A stretch of 64,000 nt of DNA from Antarctobacter sediminis (GTDB taxonomy: Bacteria > Pseudomonadota > Alphaproteobacteria > Rhodobacterales > Rhodobacteraceae): positions 1,302,001 to 1,366,000 of the forward strand of contig NZ_JAHUZG010000002.1 of NCBI RefSeq assembly GCF_019218285.1, written 5' to 3'. The notes below the pieces were generated by a model. The model had not been told where the DNA came from. It did no database searches and saw only the letters and a list, made by a program, of their open reading frames with translations. The number at the start of each line of letters is the position of its first letter. Position 1 is the first letter of the stretch. The translations under genes were made by a program, and so were the position numbers. Below are positions 1 through 10,838 of the stretch, piece after piece.

Positions 1-1077
1 CCGCAGGCCCAGCCGCAACCGGCGGCGCGTGGCCAGATTCCCGGTGCGCCGCTCGATTCGCGGTTTACTTTTGATACCTTTGTCGTGGGCAAGCCGAACG
101 AACTGGCCCATGCCGCGGCCAAACGCGTTGCCGAAGGCGGGCCAATCACCTTCAACCCGCTGTTCCTTTATGGTGGCGTCGGTCTGGGCAAGACGCACCT
201 CATGCACGCGATCGCCTGGGAGCTGACCCAGCGGAATCCGCATCTGGCGGTGCTCTATCTTTCGGCGGAACAGTTCATGTATCGCTTTGTGCAGGCCCTG
301 CGCGAACGCAAGATGATGGACTTCAAAGAGATGTTCCGCTCGGTCGACGTGTTGATGGTGGATGACGTTCAGTTCATCGCCGGCAAGGATTCGACGCAGG
401 AAGAATTCTTTCACACGTTCAACGCGCTTGTGGACCAGAACAAGCAGATCATCATTTCCGCCGACCGCGCCCCGGATGAGATCAAGGATCTGGAAAACCG
501 CATCCGCAGCCGCCTGCAATCGGGTCTTGTCGTCGATCTGCACCCCACGGATTACGAACTGCGCCTTGGTATCCTTCAGGCCAAGGTCGAAGGGTATCGC
601 GCCCAGCATCCCGATCTTGTGATCGACGATGGCGTGTTGGAATTCCTTGCCCACCGGATCAGCACGAACGTCCGTGTTCTGGAAGGGGCCCTGACCCGTC
701 TGTTCGCCTTTGCCTCGCTTGTGGGCAAGCCGATCAACATGGATCTGGTACAAGACAGCCTTGCCGATGTTCTGCGCGCGTCCGAACGCAAGATCTCGAT
801 CGACGAGATTCAGCGCAAGGTGGCTGAACACTACAACATTCGCCTCAGCGATATGATCGGGCCCAAGCGGGTGCGCAACTTTGCCCGTCCGCGTCAGGTG
901 GCCATGTATCTGTGCAAACAGTTGACCTCGCGGTCTTTGCCAGAGATCGGGCGCCGTTTTGGTGGCCGTGACCACACGACGGTCATGCACGGTGTGCGTC
1001 GTATCGAAGAGTTGCGTCAGCAGGACGGGCAAATCGACGAGGATGTCGAAATGCTGCGGCGGGCGCTCGAAGCCTGA
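1..1077 (+). CDS. dnaA: Chromosomal replication initiator DnaA (5' end outside window)
   Basis: The reading frame is open from base 1, so the N-terminal domain lies outside the window. DnaA is an AAA+ ATPase that binds DnaA boxes and opens the origin. Visible in order are the start of the AAA+ domain ([15 protein letters not shown]), Walker [10 protein letters not shown] at about 172-198, Walker B with VDDVQF at about 355-372, an arginine-rich segment (ENRIRSRL), and the C-terminal DNA-binding domain with the signature RDHTTVMHG near 970-995. dnaN follows in the same direction after about 150 bases that contain a strong hairpin. The call is secure; only the 5' end is missing. Confidence 0.97.
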   Translation, partial: PQAQPQPAARGQIPGAPLDSRFTFDTFVVGKPNELAHAAAKRVAEGGPITFNPLFLYGGVGLGKTHLMHAIAWELTQRNPHLAVLYLSAEQFMYRFVQALRERKMMDFKEMFRSVDVLMVDDVQFIAGKDSTQEEFFHTFNALVDQNKQIIISADRAPDEIKDLENRIRSRLQSGLVVDLHPTDYELRLGILQAKVEGYRAQHPDLVIDDGVLEFLAHRISTNVRVLEGALTRLFAFASLVGKPINMDLVQDSLADVLRASERKISIDEIQRKVAEHYNIRLSDMIGPKRVRNFARPRQVAMYLCKQLTSRSLPEIGRRFGGRDHTTVMHGVRRIEELRQQDGQIDEDVEMLRRALEA

Positions 1078-1092
1078 GGCGTGTGGAAAAAA

Positions 1093-1120
1093 TGCGGCGC
1101 ACCCGAACTGGTGCGCCGCA
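1093..1120 (+). terminator. Perfect 11-bp hairpin between dnaA and dnaN
   Basis: TGCGGCGCACC (1093-1103) pairs perfectly with GGTGCGCCGCA (1110-1120) around a six-base loop. No T run follows on the plus strand, although an A run precedes it. It could be a weak terminator or attenuator that sets how much dnaA transcription reaches dnaN; this role is inferred. Confidence 0.45.
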
Positions 1121-1230
1121 ACGCCTTGACGCCTTGGCAAAAGCACAAGACAAATCGGTAAAAACCGGCTTGGAGTGTCAGCCAGCAGGCGCTAGGCTGC
1201 GCCTCCCGGCGTTGCGGAGAGGGTAGGTCG

Positions 1231-2349
1231 ATGAAATTCAGCATGGAACGGGCTGCGCTGTTGCGCGCGGTCGCGCAGGCGCAATCGGTGGTGGAGCGGC
1301 GCAATACCATCCCGATCCTCGCCAACGTGCTGATCGAGGCAGAGGGTGAGAATGTCACCTTCCGTGCCACCGATCTGGATATCGAGGTTCTGGACCGCGC
1401 CGTTGCGCAGGTCGAAAAGGCAGGTGGCACCACGGTGTCCGCCGTCACGCTGCATGAAATCGTCCGCAAGCTGCCCGATGGCGCTTTGGTGACGTTGACC
1501 GCTGATTCCGGCGCTGGGCGTCTTTCGGTTTCGGCGGGTCGGTCGCATTTCTCGCTGGCGACCCTGCCCAAGGAAGATTTCCCGGTCATGGCGACCTCGG
1601 AATATGAATGCAATTTCAGCGCCAAGGCCGAGGTTCTGCGCCGTCTCTTTGACAAGTCGAAATTCGCAATCTCGACCGAAGAAACGCGCTATTACCTGAA
1701 TGGCGTCTACATGCATGTGGCAGACGGCGAGGACGGCAAGGTGTTGCGCTGCGTGGCGACCGATGGCCACCGTCTGGCCCGCATCGACGCGGCTCTGCCC
1801 GAAGGTGCCAGCGATATGCCGGGCGTGATCGTGCCGCGCAAGACCGTGGGCGAACTGCGCAAGCTGCTGGATCAGGACGACATGGACATCGCGGTGTCCG
1901 TTTCGGAAACCAAGGTGCGCTTTGCGACGCCGGACATCACCCTGACATCAAAGGTGATCGACGGGACATTCCCGGATTACACGCGCGTCATTCCGCATGG
2001 AAACACCCGCCAGATGGAGGTGGACGCCTCGGAGTTCGCCAAGGCGGTGGACCGTGTGGCCACCGTATCCTCGGAACGTTCGCGCGCGGTCAAGATGCAG
2101 TTGGACGAGGATCGCCTTGTCCTGTCGGTCAACGCTCCCGACAGCGGAGCCGCCGAAGAAGAACTTGCCGTGGCCTATGGCGATGAGCGGCTGGAGATCG
2201 GTTTCAATGCGAAATACCTACTGGAAATCGCCAGCCAGGTGGATCGGGAAAATGCCGTCTTCCTGTTCAATTCGTCCGGGGATCCGACCCTGATGCGCGA
2301 AGGTGGCGATTCCAGCGCGGTCTACGTGGTCATGCCCATGCGGGTCTGA
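1231..2349 (+). CDS. dnaN: DNA polymerase III beta sliding clamp
   Basis: The product is 372 residues, the usual length of the beta clamp, which forms a ring dimer around DNA and tethers polymerase III. The N-terminus (MKFSMERAALLRAVAQAQSV) and the segments RNTIPILANVL, ATDGHRLAR and the C-terminal YVVMPMRV are typical of DnaN. A ribosome binding site (GGAGAGGG) sits just before the ATG. It lies between dnaA and recF, the ancestral order, and probably shares transcription with recF, which starts 32 bases downstream. Confidence 0.97.
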   Translation: MKFSMERAALLRAVAQAQSVVERRNTIPILANVLIEAEGENVTFRATDLDIEVLDRAVAQVEKAGGTTVSAVTLHEIVRKLPDGALVTLTADSGAGRLSVSAGRSHFSLATLPKEDFPVMATSEYECNFSAKAEVLRRLFDKSKFAISTEETRYYLNGVYMHVADGEDGKVLRCVATDGHRLARIDAALPEGASDMPGVIVPRKTVGELRKLLDQDDMDIAVSVSETKVRFATPDITLTSKVIDGTFPDYTRVIPHGNTRQMEVDASEFAKAVDRVATVSSERSRAVKMQLDEDRLVLSVNAPDSGAAEEELAVAYGDERLEIGFNAKYLLEIASQVDRENAVFLFNSSGDPTLMREGGDSSAVYVVMPMRV

Positions 2350-2381
2350 GGCGAGACGGTTTCGCCGAACTCTCCTGACGC

Positions 2382-3485
2382 ATGTCGCTTGCCCTTACCC
2401 AGCTGACCCTGTCGCATTTTCGTTCGCACCGGCGGGCATCGGTTCAGGTCGATGCCCGGCCCGTGGCGATTTTCGGGCCGAACGGCGCAGGGAAAACCAA
2501 CCTGATCGAAGCGGTTTCGCTGTTTTCTCCTGGGCGCGGCCTGCGCCGGGCCTCTGCCGCTGAGATGGCACGCCGACCCGAAAGCCTTGGCTGGAAGGTC
2601 ACCGGGCATCTAAGCGGCCCCGAGGGCGAAAACGAGATCGCCTTTACCTCGGAAGAGGGCAGCGCGCGCAGCGTCACCATCAATGATAAATCCGCCAGTC
2701 AGATCGCGCTTGGGCGCATTTCACGCTGTGTCTGGTTGATCCCGTCGATGGATCGCCTGTGGATCGAGGGCGCCGAGGGGCGGCGGCGGTTCCTTGACCG
2801 TTTGACCCTGTCTTTCTTTCCCGATCACGCGCAGGCGGCGCTGGACTACGAAAAGTCGATGCGGGAACGCAACCGCCTGTTGAAAGACGACGTGCGGGAT
2901 GCGCATTGGTATCTGGCGCTTGAGGTGCAGATGGCGCGCGCCGGCGCTGTTCTGACAGCGAACCGGCAAGAGGCGCTGGCACGGTTGCAGGCCGCACAGG
3001 ACGCCGCGGAAACCGCCTTTCCCGCCGCCGAACTAGAGTTGCAGCAATCCGAGGGCAGCCTGCCCGCCAGCGAGGCGGACCTGAAAGAGGCCTTTGCCGA
3101 AAGCCGGTTTCGCGACCGGGCAGCGGGCCGCACGTTGGTCGGACCGCATCGGACGGACCTATACGGGGTGTTCGCGGCCAAAGGGGTTCCGGCGGCTGAC
3201 TGTTCCACTGGCGAACAAAAGGCTCTGCTGATCTCGCTGATCCTGTCGAATGCGCGGGCCCTGGCGCAGGATTTCGGCGCGGCGCCGATCCTCTTGCTGG
3301 ATGAGGTCGCGGCCCATCTGGACGCAAACCGCCGCGCCGCGCTTTATGATGAAATCACGGCTCTGGGCGCGCAGGCCTGGATGACGGGCACGGGGCCTGA
3401 GTTGTTCTCTGAACTGGGCGACCGTGCGCAGTACCTCGAAGTCACCGATGATGCTGGCGAAAGCCGCGTTGACCGCCATGATTGA
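2382..3485 (+). CDS. recF: DNA replication and repair protein RecF
   Basis: The product is 367 residues, normal for RecF, an SMC-like ATPase that acts at gapped DNA with RecO and RecR. Walker A is GPNGAGKTN near residues 28-36, the ABC-type signature is STGEQKALLISLIL, and Walker B is PILLLDEVAAHLD near the C-terminus. It follows dnaN by 32 bases. Its stop codon lies inside the first codons of the next gene (overlap of 8 bases if that gene starts at 3478), which suggests translational coupling. Confidence 0.95.
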   Translation: MSLALTQLTLSHFRSHRRASVQVDARPVAIFGPNGAGKTNLIEAVSLFSPGRGLRRASAAEMARRPESLGWKVTGHLSGPEGENEIAFTSEEGSARSVTINDKSASQIALGRISRCVWLIPSMDRLWIEGAEGRRRFLDRLTLSFFPDHAQAALDYEKSMRERNRLLKDDVRDAHWYLALEVQMARAGAVLTANRQEALARLQAAQDAAETAFPAAELELQQSEGSLPASEADLKEAFAESRFRDRAAGRTLVGPHRTDLYGVFAAKGVPAADCSTGEQKALLISLILSNARALAQDFGAAPILLLDEVAAHLDANRRAALYDEITALGAQAWMTGTGPELFSELGDRAQYLEVTDDAGESRVDRHD

Positions 3486-3993
3486 CTGTATCGCGGAGCC
3501 GGATCTGTCCCTTTTGGATGAGGCACGGATTGCGGATCTGTTGCGCCGGTGTTTTCCAACGGATTTTGGGGGGCGCAGTTTCTATCAACAAAGGCCCCAC
3601 ATGCGGCTTGTCTGGCGCGACCGGCAGATCCTGTCGCATCTTTCGCTGTTCCTGCGGGCCATCCGCCTTGGCGATGAGTTGGTCGACGTGCTGGGGATCG
3701 GCGATGTGGCGACGGCGCCGGATGCGCGCGGCTGTGGGCATGCCACGGCGCTGCTGGATCACGCCGTGCACATGCCAGGCCGCGCGCGGTTTGCGATCCT
3801 GATCGGAGATCGGACCCTGTACGACAGGGCCGGGTTCGTGGCGCAAAGCAATCCGTTCCGTCACCTCCGGATCGAAGGCGCGCGAACCGTCGAAATCACC
3901 GACCAGACCAGCCCGTTCCTGCGCGTCCGTCCGCTTGCCGACGGTGCATGGCCCAAGGCCGAGAGGGTCGATTTTCTGGGTCCGCTTTTCTGA
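3478..3993 (+). CDS. GNAT-type acyltransferase, distantly NodA-like
   Basis: About 171 residues from the ATG at 3478; an ATG at 3451 in the same frame is an alternative that would overlap recF further. The protein has a GNAT-like acyl-CoA binding stretch, with GIGDVATAPDARGCGHATALLDHAV corresponding to the beta4-alpha3 region (residues about 75-99), and a preceding strand, HLSLFLRAIRLGDELVDVLG. The arrangement WRDRQILSHLSLFLR recalls the nodulation acyltransferase NodA family, but I cannot confirm that without alignment. The substrate is unknown. Its start overlaps recF, so it is probably expressed with the replication genes. Confidence 0.75.
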   Translation: MIDCIAEPDLSLLDEARIADLLRRCFPTDFGGRSFYQQRPHMRLVWRDRQILSHLSLFLRAIRLGDELVDVLGIGDVATAPDARGCGHATALLDHAVHMPGRARFAILIGDRTLYDRAGFVAQSNPFRHLRIEGARTVEITDQTSPFLRVRPLADGAWPKAERVDFLGPLF

Positions 3994-4048
3994 CACAAGA
4001 ACGGGCGGAATCGGCGGGCGTCAGCTTACCAAATATTGTGTCTGTCGC

Positions 4049-6523
<2,475 letters not shown>

Positions 6524-6569
6524 TCGTCTGGAAGATTGCGCATAATCCTGCGCGATCCCCAAGAGTTTG

Positions 6570-6599
6570 CGCGGCCGCGGTGATCCGCGGTCGCGTTTT
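6570..6599 (+). terminator. Intrinsic terminator after gyrB
   Basis: CGCGGCCGCGG (6570-6580) pairs with CCGCGGTCGCG (6585-6595) with one G-U pair and a TGAT loop, followed by TTTT. It lies between gyrB and a convergent LysR gene. Confidence 0.75.
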
Positions 6600-6664
6600 C
6601 GGTTCGGCCTTGTACTTGCGGGCAGAGGGCTGCTGTGACGCAGCCGTTCACTTGAAGCTAGGTG

Positions 6665-7573
6665 TCAGGCCTCACCGCTGGTCGCCCCGGTCCGTTGAGC
6701 CAGGAAGTTCCTGAGCCAGCGATGCCCGGGGTCTGGATCATGCGCGCCGCTCCAGACCATATACAGCGACAAATTCGGCAAGCCGAGCGGCGCGGGAACA
6801 TGCGCGAAATCTTGGAACAGGCCATTGGCAAAACGCTGGGGAAGCGTTGCAACAAGCGGCGTGCCACGCATCATCGTGGGCAGATGTTCGAAGCTCGAAA
6901 CAATGAGACCAATCCGACGGTTTACTCCTCGCGCTTCCAAAGCACGTTGAACATTGGTTCGGGTGTTCCCGTCCCGGGAAACCACCGCGTGTTGCGCGGT
7001 GGCGATGGCCTCGATGCTGTTTGGCGGTTCGATCTGCTCTGGGTCAAAAAAGATGGCGTAGGAATCTTCAAACAGCTTTCGTTGCTTCAGGCCCCCGGTC
7101 TCGGGCACATAGGGTGAAAACAGCATGTCCCACTGACCATGCAGTTTCTCGACGGCATTGGGATTGTCGATATCATCGACATGCAAAACGATGCGCGGGG
7201 CCTCTTGGCGAAGAGCTTGGTGTCGATCGGCCAACAGTCCGAAAATTTCGTAGGCTGTGGCCGCAATCCGAAAGGTTCGCGTGCTTGTTGCTGGATCAAA
7301 ACGCGCCGGGGTCGCCAAGGCTTCGAATCCGGGCAGCATGTCGGCGCAATAGGCGGCGGCCTCATCTCCGCGGGCCGTTGCCGCCATGCCAGCGCCTTGT
7401 CGCACGAAAAGCGGGTCTGAAAAGGCGCGCCGCAGTTTCTCTAACCCATAACTTGCCGAAGACTGGCTGATTTCCAACTGTTCGGCGGCGCGCGAGACCG
7501 TACCAAGATCTTTGAGTGCGAGGAGCAGGCGCATGTCCTGAACACTCAATGCCATGAAATCGGATTTTCCCAT
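6665..7573 (-). CDS. LysR-family transcriptional regulator
   Basis: 302 residues, or 296 if the internal Met at 7555 is the start. The N-terminal winged helix-turn-helix (LLLALKDLGTVSRAAEQLEISQSSASYGLEKLR) is followed by a substrate-binding domain ending in GHRWLRNFL, a tail common in the NodD/NahR/LeuO-like branch of LysR proteins. It is transcribed away from the NTF2-like gene at 7656, with an 82-base intergenic region containing ATAG-N-CTAT repeats that could be its operator. By the usual LysR logic it probably controls that divergent gene and itself; the inducer is unknown. Confidence 0.88.
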   Translation of the reverse strand: MGKSDFMALSVQDMRLLLALKDLGTVSRAAEQLEISQSSASYGLEKLRRAFSDPLFVRQGAGMAATARGDEAAAYCADMLPGFEALATPARFDPATSTRTFRIAATAYEIFGLLADRHQALRQEAPRIVLHVDDIDNPNAVEKLHGQWDMLFSPYVPETGGLKQRKLFEDSYAIFFDPEQIEPPNSIEAIATAQHAVVSRDGNTRTNVQRALEARGVNRRIGLIVSSFEHLPTMMRGTPLVATLPQRFANGLFQDFAHVPAPLGLPNLSLYMVWSGAHDPDPGHRWLRNFLAQRTGATSGEA

Positions 7574-7588
7574 ATAGTCTATCTATAG
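7574..7588. promoter_or_regulatory. Candidate LysR operator in divergent promoter
   Basis: ATAG-T-CTAT (7574-7582) is a perfect short inverted repeat, immediately followed by CTATAG (7583-7588). It lies next to the LysR start at 7573 and upstream of the divergent gene at 7656. Similar GATAG/CTATC half sites occur at the second divergent LysR promoter (10815-10829). Its role is inferred from position only. Confidence 0.35.
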
Positions 7589-7655
7589 TTTCAGATTTTT
7601 AGATGCAACGAGAGGTGCGATATCGGGTCCGTCCTTAACCCGATGGAGAAGACAC

Positions 7656-8486
7656 ATGTTGAAACAGCTGATTGCCGCGGCTTTCGCGACCATGATCGCG
7701 ATGCCGGCCTTTGCTGATACTGATCGCATTGCCCACAACAAACAGGCCGCAGTCGCACTGCTCAAAGGTTTCTACGGCGGCAAGCCGGAAGTCATAACCG
7801 ACCTTGTCGATGACGTTTATATTCAGCATTCCGCTGCCGAGGACGGCCGGGACGCGCTTGTCGCTGTCGTGACCAAAGGCCGTGACGAAGGTTGGTTGAA
7901 CGAAGAGGTCGCTGCGAAATTCAGCCCCAGCCGTGTCATTGCCAACGAAGAGTATGCCGCTGTTCACTATCTCGATGAGGGCGAAAATCGGGTCTACATC
8001 GACATTTTCCGCTTTAACGACAACGGAAAGATTGGCGAACACTGGGACCATTCCCAAGAAAACAGCGGACCGAACAAATCCGGGCGCGACATGGTCAGTG
8101 GCCCGTCTCCCAAACCCACATCGCCTGAGATCGAAGTGGCAAACATGGCCACAGTCAAGCGGGTCTATGACGACTATTTTGGTAAGGGCGACGTCTCGAT
8201 CCTGCCGGATATCATCAACGATCTATACATCCAGCACAGCAGCCCGAATGGCGAAGATGGGTTGGACTTCTTTGCCGGGCTGGTCGATCGTTTCGGCGGT
8301 CCGTTTGAAAACACCGTTCACAAGATCTTTGCCGAAGGCGACATGGTCGTCATCCAAGGCGAATACCCCGGTTTCAACCTGGCCTCGATGGACGTCTTTC
8401 GCCTCAAAGACGGAAAGATCGTGGAACATTGGGATGTTATCGGGCCACTCCCTGAAACGCTTCCGCATGACAACGGTCATTTTTGA
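7656..8486 (+). CDS. Exported protein with two NTF2/SnoaL-like domains
   Basis: 276 residues beginning with a clear signal peptide (about residues 1-21, ending MPAFADT). The mature part is an internal duplication: VDDVYIQHSAAEDG...GKIGEHWDH in the first half corresponds to INDLYIQHSSPNGEDG...GKIVEHWDV in the second. Both halves resemble the SnoaL/NTF2 fold, a cone-shaped pocket used by cyclases, isomerases and many proteins of unknown role. It is divergent from a LysR gene and 21 bases upstream of another exported protein (start at 8508). The function is unknown; an enzyme or binding role in the periplasm is possible. Confidence 0.8.
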   Translation: MLKQLIAAAFATMIAMPAFADTDRIAHNKQAAVALLKGFYGGKPEVITDLVDDVYIQHSAAEDGRDALVAVVTKGRDEGWLNEEVAAKFSPSRVIANEEYAAVHYLDEGENRVYIDIFRFNDNGKIGEHWDHSQENSGPNKSGRDMVSGPSPKPTSPEIEVANMATVKRVYDDYFGKGDVSILPDIINDLYIQHSSPNGEDGLDFFAGLVDRFGGPFENTVHKIFAEGDMVVIQGEYPGFNLASMDVFRLKDGKIVEHWDVIGPLPETLPHDNGHF

Positions 8487-8507
8487 TTGGCCGAGAGGTA
8501 GATGGAC

Positions 8508-9011
8508 ATGAAACTGTTTGCCCAGATCGCTGCCATCCTGACCTTCGTTTCCTCGCCATTGCTGGCGGAACGGACGGAAGGAGGCGCGATGCTTATCACC
8601 AACACATACGAAGACAGCAGCACAGGCGGCGAACTCTATTGGACGCACAGCACCTTCGCCAGACTGGCGGACGGCGTGGAATTGCCCGGCTACATCGCCC
8701 TGTACGACGTAGATGTTTCGCTAGAGCGAATCCGCTTCACATGGGTCGAGACGGATTTTTCCAAAGAAGTCGGGGGCGTGCTGCCAGAAGGGCAGTTTGA
8801 TCGGAATTACTTTACGATCGAATTGCCGGAGGGACAAAAGATCACCGCGGTCACTTTGGACCCCGGATCAGAACTTCCCGAAGGTTCCGCTTTGCCGACG
8901 GCACGGGTCATCTCGAACAACATCGTGTTGACCGAGTTCGGCCCGGGCGTGAACCGGATCGTCGGGTTCAATCCTGAATTCACCGTAACGCTCGGCCCGG
9001 TTACAGAGTGA
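8508..9011 (+). CDS. Small exported protein of unknown function
   Basis: 167 residues from the ATG at 8508. That start is preferred over 8502 because GAGAGG at 8493-8498 is then properly spaced. The N-terminus is a signal peptide ending near SSPLLAER, and the rest is rich in beta-forming residues without a motif I recognise. It probably forms an operon with the preceding double NTF2 protein, with only 21 bases between them. I cannot assign a function. Confidence 0.7.
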   Translation: MKLFAQIAAILTFVSSPLLAERTEGGAMLITNTYEDSSTGGELYWTHSTFARLADGVELPGYIALYDVDVSLERIRFTWVETDFSKEVGGVLPEGQFDRNYFTIELPEGQKITAVTLDPGSELPEGSALPTARVISNNIVLTEFGPGVNRIVGFNPEFTVTLGPVTE

Positions 9012-9119
9012 CTGTTGATCGCGCCTGCCCTGCCTGTGGGCGGCGCTAATCCCGCGGCCAGAAAGGGCATCGACCGCCCCCGGTTGATCGTCTGAGCGAT
9101 CTGCTGAGGGCATAGGGCT

Positions 9120-9146
9120 GGGGCGCCTTCGGAAACACGGCGCCCC
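9120..9146. terminator. Hairpin between convergent genes
   Basis: GGGGCGCC (9120-9127) and GGCGCCCC (9139-9146) form a perfect 8-bp inverted repeat in the gap between two convergent genes. There is no T run on either side, so termination activity is only plausible. Confidence 0.4.
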
Positions 9147-9152
9147 GACCTT

Positions 9153-9545
9153 TCACACGACGGGTCGTCCGCTTGCCGCAGCCGCGGGAACAGCTTCGCG
9201 GACATCCCAGTGTTCCGCGAGTTTGCCGTCCGCGATGCGGTAGATATCCACAACTGCGGTGCCGTTGTACTCTGCTGAAACTTTGAAAAGACAATGGGTT
9301 ACAACCATGTCGCCTTCGGCAATGATGCGGGCAATCGTAAACTGCCCGTCGGGCATGGTTTCGGCGTAAAAGCCGCGCAAGAACCCCTCTAGTGCGCTTC
9401 GGCCATCGGGCAGGTTCGGATTGTGCTGCTCGTATCCCTCATCGACAAATTCAGCCAGCCGGTCAAACGCTTTGCGGTTCCAGATCGTGTCCACGAAGGT
9501 TTCGACAAGGGCCTTGTTTCTGAGAGAGTTGTCGGGGTTGGTCAT
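9153..9545 (-). CDS. SnoaL/NTF2-like protein
   Basis: 130 residues starting at MTNPDN, where AAAGGA gives a well-placed ribosome binding site; a TTG at 9563 is a less likely start. The sequence shows the SnoaL-like pattern: VDEGYEQHNPNLPDGRSALEGFL, then IIAEGDMVVTH, then DIYRIADGKLAEHWDV at the C-terminal end. It resembles each half of the exported duplicated protein at 7656 but lacks a signal peptide, so it is cytoplasmic. It lies 21 bases downstream of the MFS transporter and is probably co-transcribed with it. Its substrate is unknown. Confidence 0.82.
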   Translation of the reverse strand: MTNPDNSLRNKALVETFVDTIWNRKAFDRLAEFVDEGYEQHNPNLPDGRSALEGFLRGFYAETMPDGQFTIARIIAEGDMVVTHCLFKVSAEYNGTAVVDIYRIADGKLAEHWDVREAVPAAAASGRPVV

Positions 9546-9566
9546 CTTTGAGTCCTTTGGCAAGTG

Positions 9567-10754
9567 TCAGGATTTGATGTCTGCGTCTGTCGCTGGAGCA
9601 AAGTCTGCTGCCCCACGGCCAGAGAAGAGGAAGCTCGCCAGCGCCGCCGCCGAGAGCAGAGCCGAGAAGACAGGCAGGCTTTGTGATGAGAAAAGCGTAA
9701 GGATGGTCCCGCCAAGGGCGGCACCCGCAGCCATCCCGAGGTAGAGGGCCGAGGCGTTCAGCGCGAGAATGGTGTTCGACGCCGCCGGTGCCAAAGAAAC
9801 AAGCCGCGCCTGTTGCGGCGCCATCATCAGCGTCCCGAAAGCGGCCCAGACACCCAGGATCGCAAGGGACAGCAAGCCACCGCCGGACAGCAGAAGGAAC
9901 GCACCGAAACTGCCGATCAAGCCGGCAAGACTGAGCAGGATCAGCTTGTCGTGGCCAAGAACCGAAATCAGCCGCGTGGCGAGCACATTCCCCAGAATAC
10001 CGCCGGCACCAAAGATCATGAGGGCAGCGGGCAAATATTGCGGCTGTATGTTCTGCGTATTGGTGAGATAGACGCCGATCACCGCGTAGGTCACGAATTG
10101 CGCGGCCATTTGCAGGAATGTAACCGCGATGGCCGGTCCTTTTGTCCGGTCAAGAACCAGGTTGGCCAGCGTGCGCATGTCCGGGCGGTTGCCGTATGAG
10201 CCTGCTGGCAGGGTTAGCCTCACGGCGACGGCCACAGATGCCGCCAGTGCGCCGATCACGATCAGAACCATGTTCCAACTCAGGAATGTGCCCAGCCATG
10301 TGGCCATGGGGACGCCAAGAACCGTGGCAATGGTCATTCCGCCAAAGACGATCCCAAGCGCCGTGCCACGCTGGCCATCTGTCACAAGGGCAGCCCCTGC
10401 GGCCGAAGCCATCGGTCCCACAAGCGCCCCGCCCAAGGCCATTGTGACGCGGGACACGGCGAGAACGGCGTAACTGGCCGTCAAGCCGCCGACGATTGAT
10501 CCAAAGGCTATCAAAGCAAGGCCAATGACCAGAAGGCTGCGACGGTCCCGGTCGCCGACCAGCATCTGCGAGACCGGCGCCGCCACGGCATAGGTCAGCG
10601 CGAAGAGAGTGACGAGCTGCGCAACGGCTGCAACCGGCACGTCCAGCGACGTGCTGATCGGCGCTGCCAGACCAACCACAGCCAATGACGACACGCCAAG
10701 GATGAAATAGGCGCTTGAGAGCGTGAGCAAGGCTGATCTTGGCAAACAGGTCAT
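9567..10754 (-). CDS. MFS transporter (DHA1 / AraJ-Cmr type exporter)
   Basis: 395 residues from the ATG at 10754, which is preceded by GGAGG; an upstream in-frame Met at 10856 would run into the divergent LysR gene and is rejected. The protein has about twelve hydrophobic segments and the motif GDRDRRSLLVIG between helices 2 and 3, typical of the major facilitator superfamily. It resembles drug/H+ antiporters with 12 helices. It is divergent from the LysR gene at 10839 and is followed by the SnoaL-like gene. Export of a small organic molecule under LysR control is a reasonable inference; the substrate is unknown. Confidence 0.85.
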   Translation of the reverse strand: MTCLPRSALLTLSSAYFILGVSSLAVVGLAAPISTSLDVPVAAVAQLVTLFALTYAVAAPVSQMLVGDRDRRSLLVIGLALIAFGSIVGGLTASYAVLAVSRVTMALGGALVGPMASAAGAALVTDGQRGTALGIVFGGMTIATVLGVPMATWLGTFLSWNMVLIVIGALAASVAVAVRLTLPAGSYGNRPDMRTLANLVLDRTKGPAIAVTFLQMAAQFVTYAVIGVYLTNTQNIQPQYLPAALMIFGAGGILGNVLATRLISVLGHDKLILLSLAGLIGSFGAFLLLSGGGLLSLAILGVWAAFGTLMMAPQQARLVSLAPAASNTILALNASALYLGMAAGAALGGTILTLFSSQSLPVFSALLSAAALASFLFSGRGAADFAPATDADIKS

Positions 10755-10814
10755 TGGGGGCCTCCGAAATCTGTCCCCAAAATACTGCTGCCAAGGCAAT
10801 CGTTCTAATCGATA

Positions 10815-10829
10815 GATAGTATTGCTATC
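10815..10829. promoter_or_regulatory. Candidate LysR operator (GATAG-N5-CTATC)
   Basis: GATAG (10815-10819) and CTATC (10825-10829) form a perfect inverted repeat in the 84-base divergent intergenic region between the MFS gene and a LysR gene. This fits the usual LysR autoregulatory arrangement. Confidence 0.45.
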
Positions 10830-10838
10830 ATCCAACAG

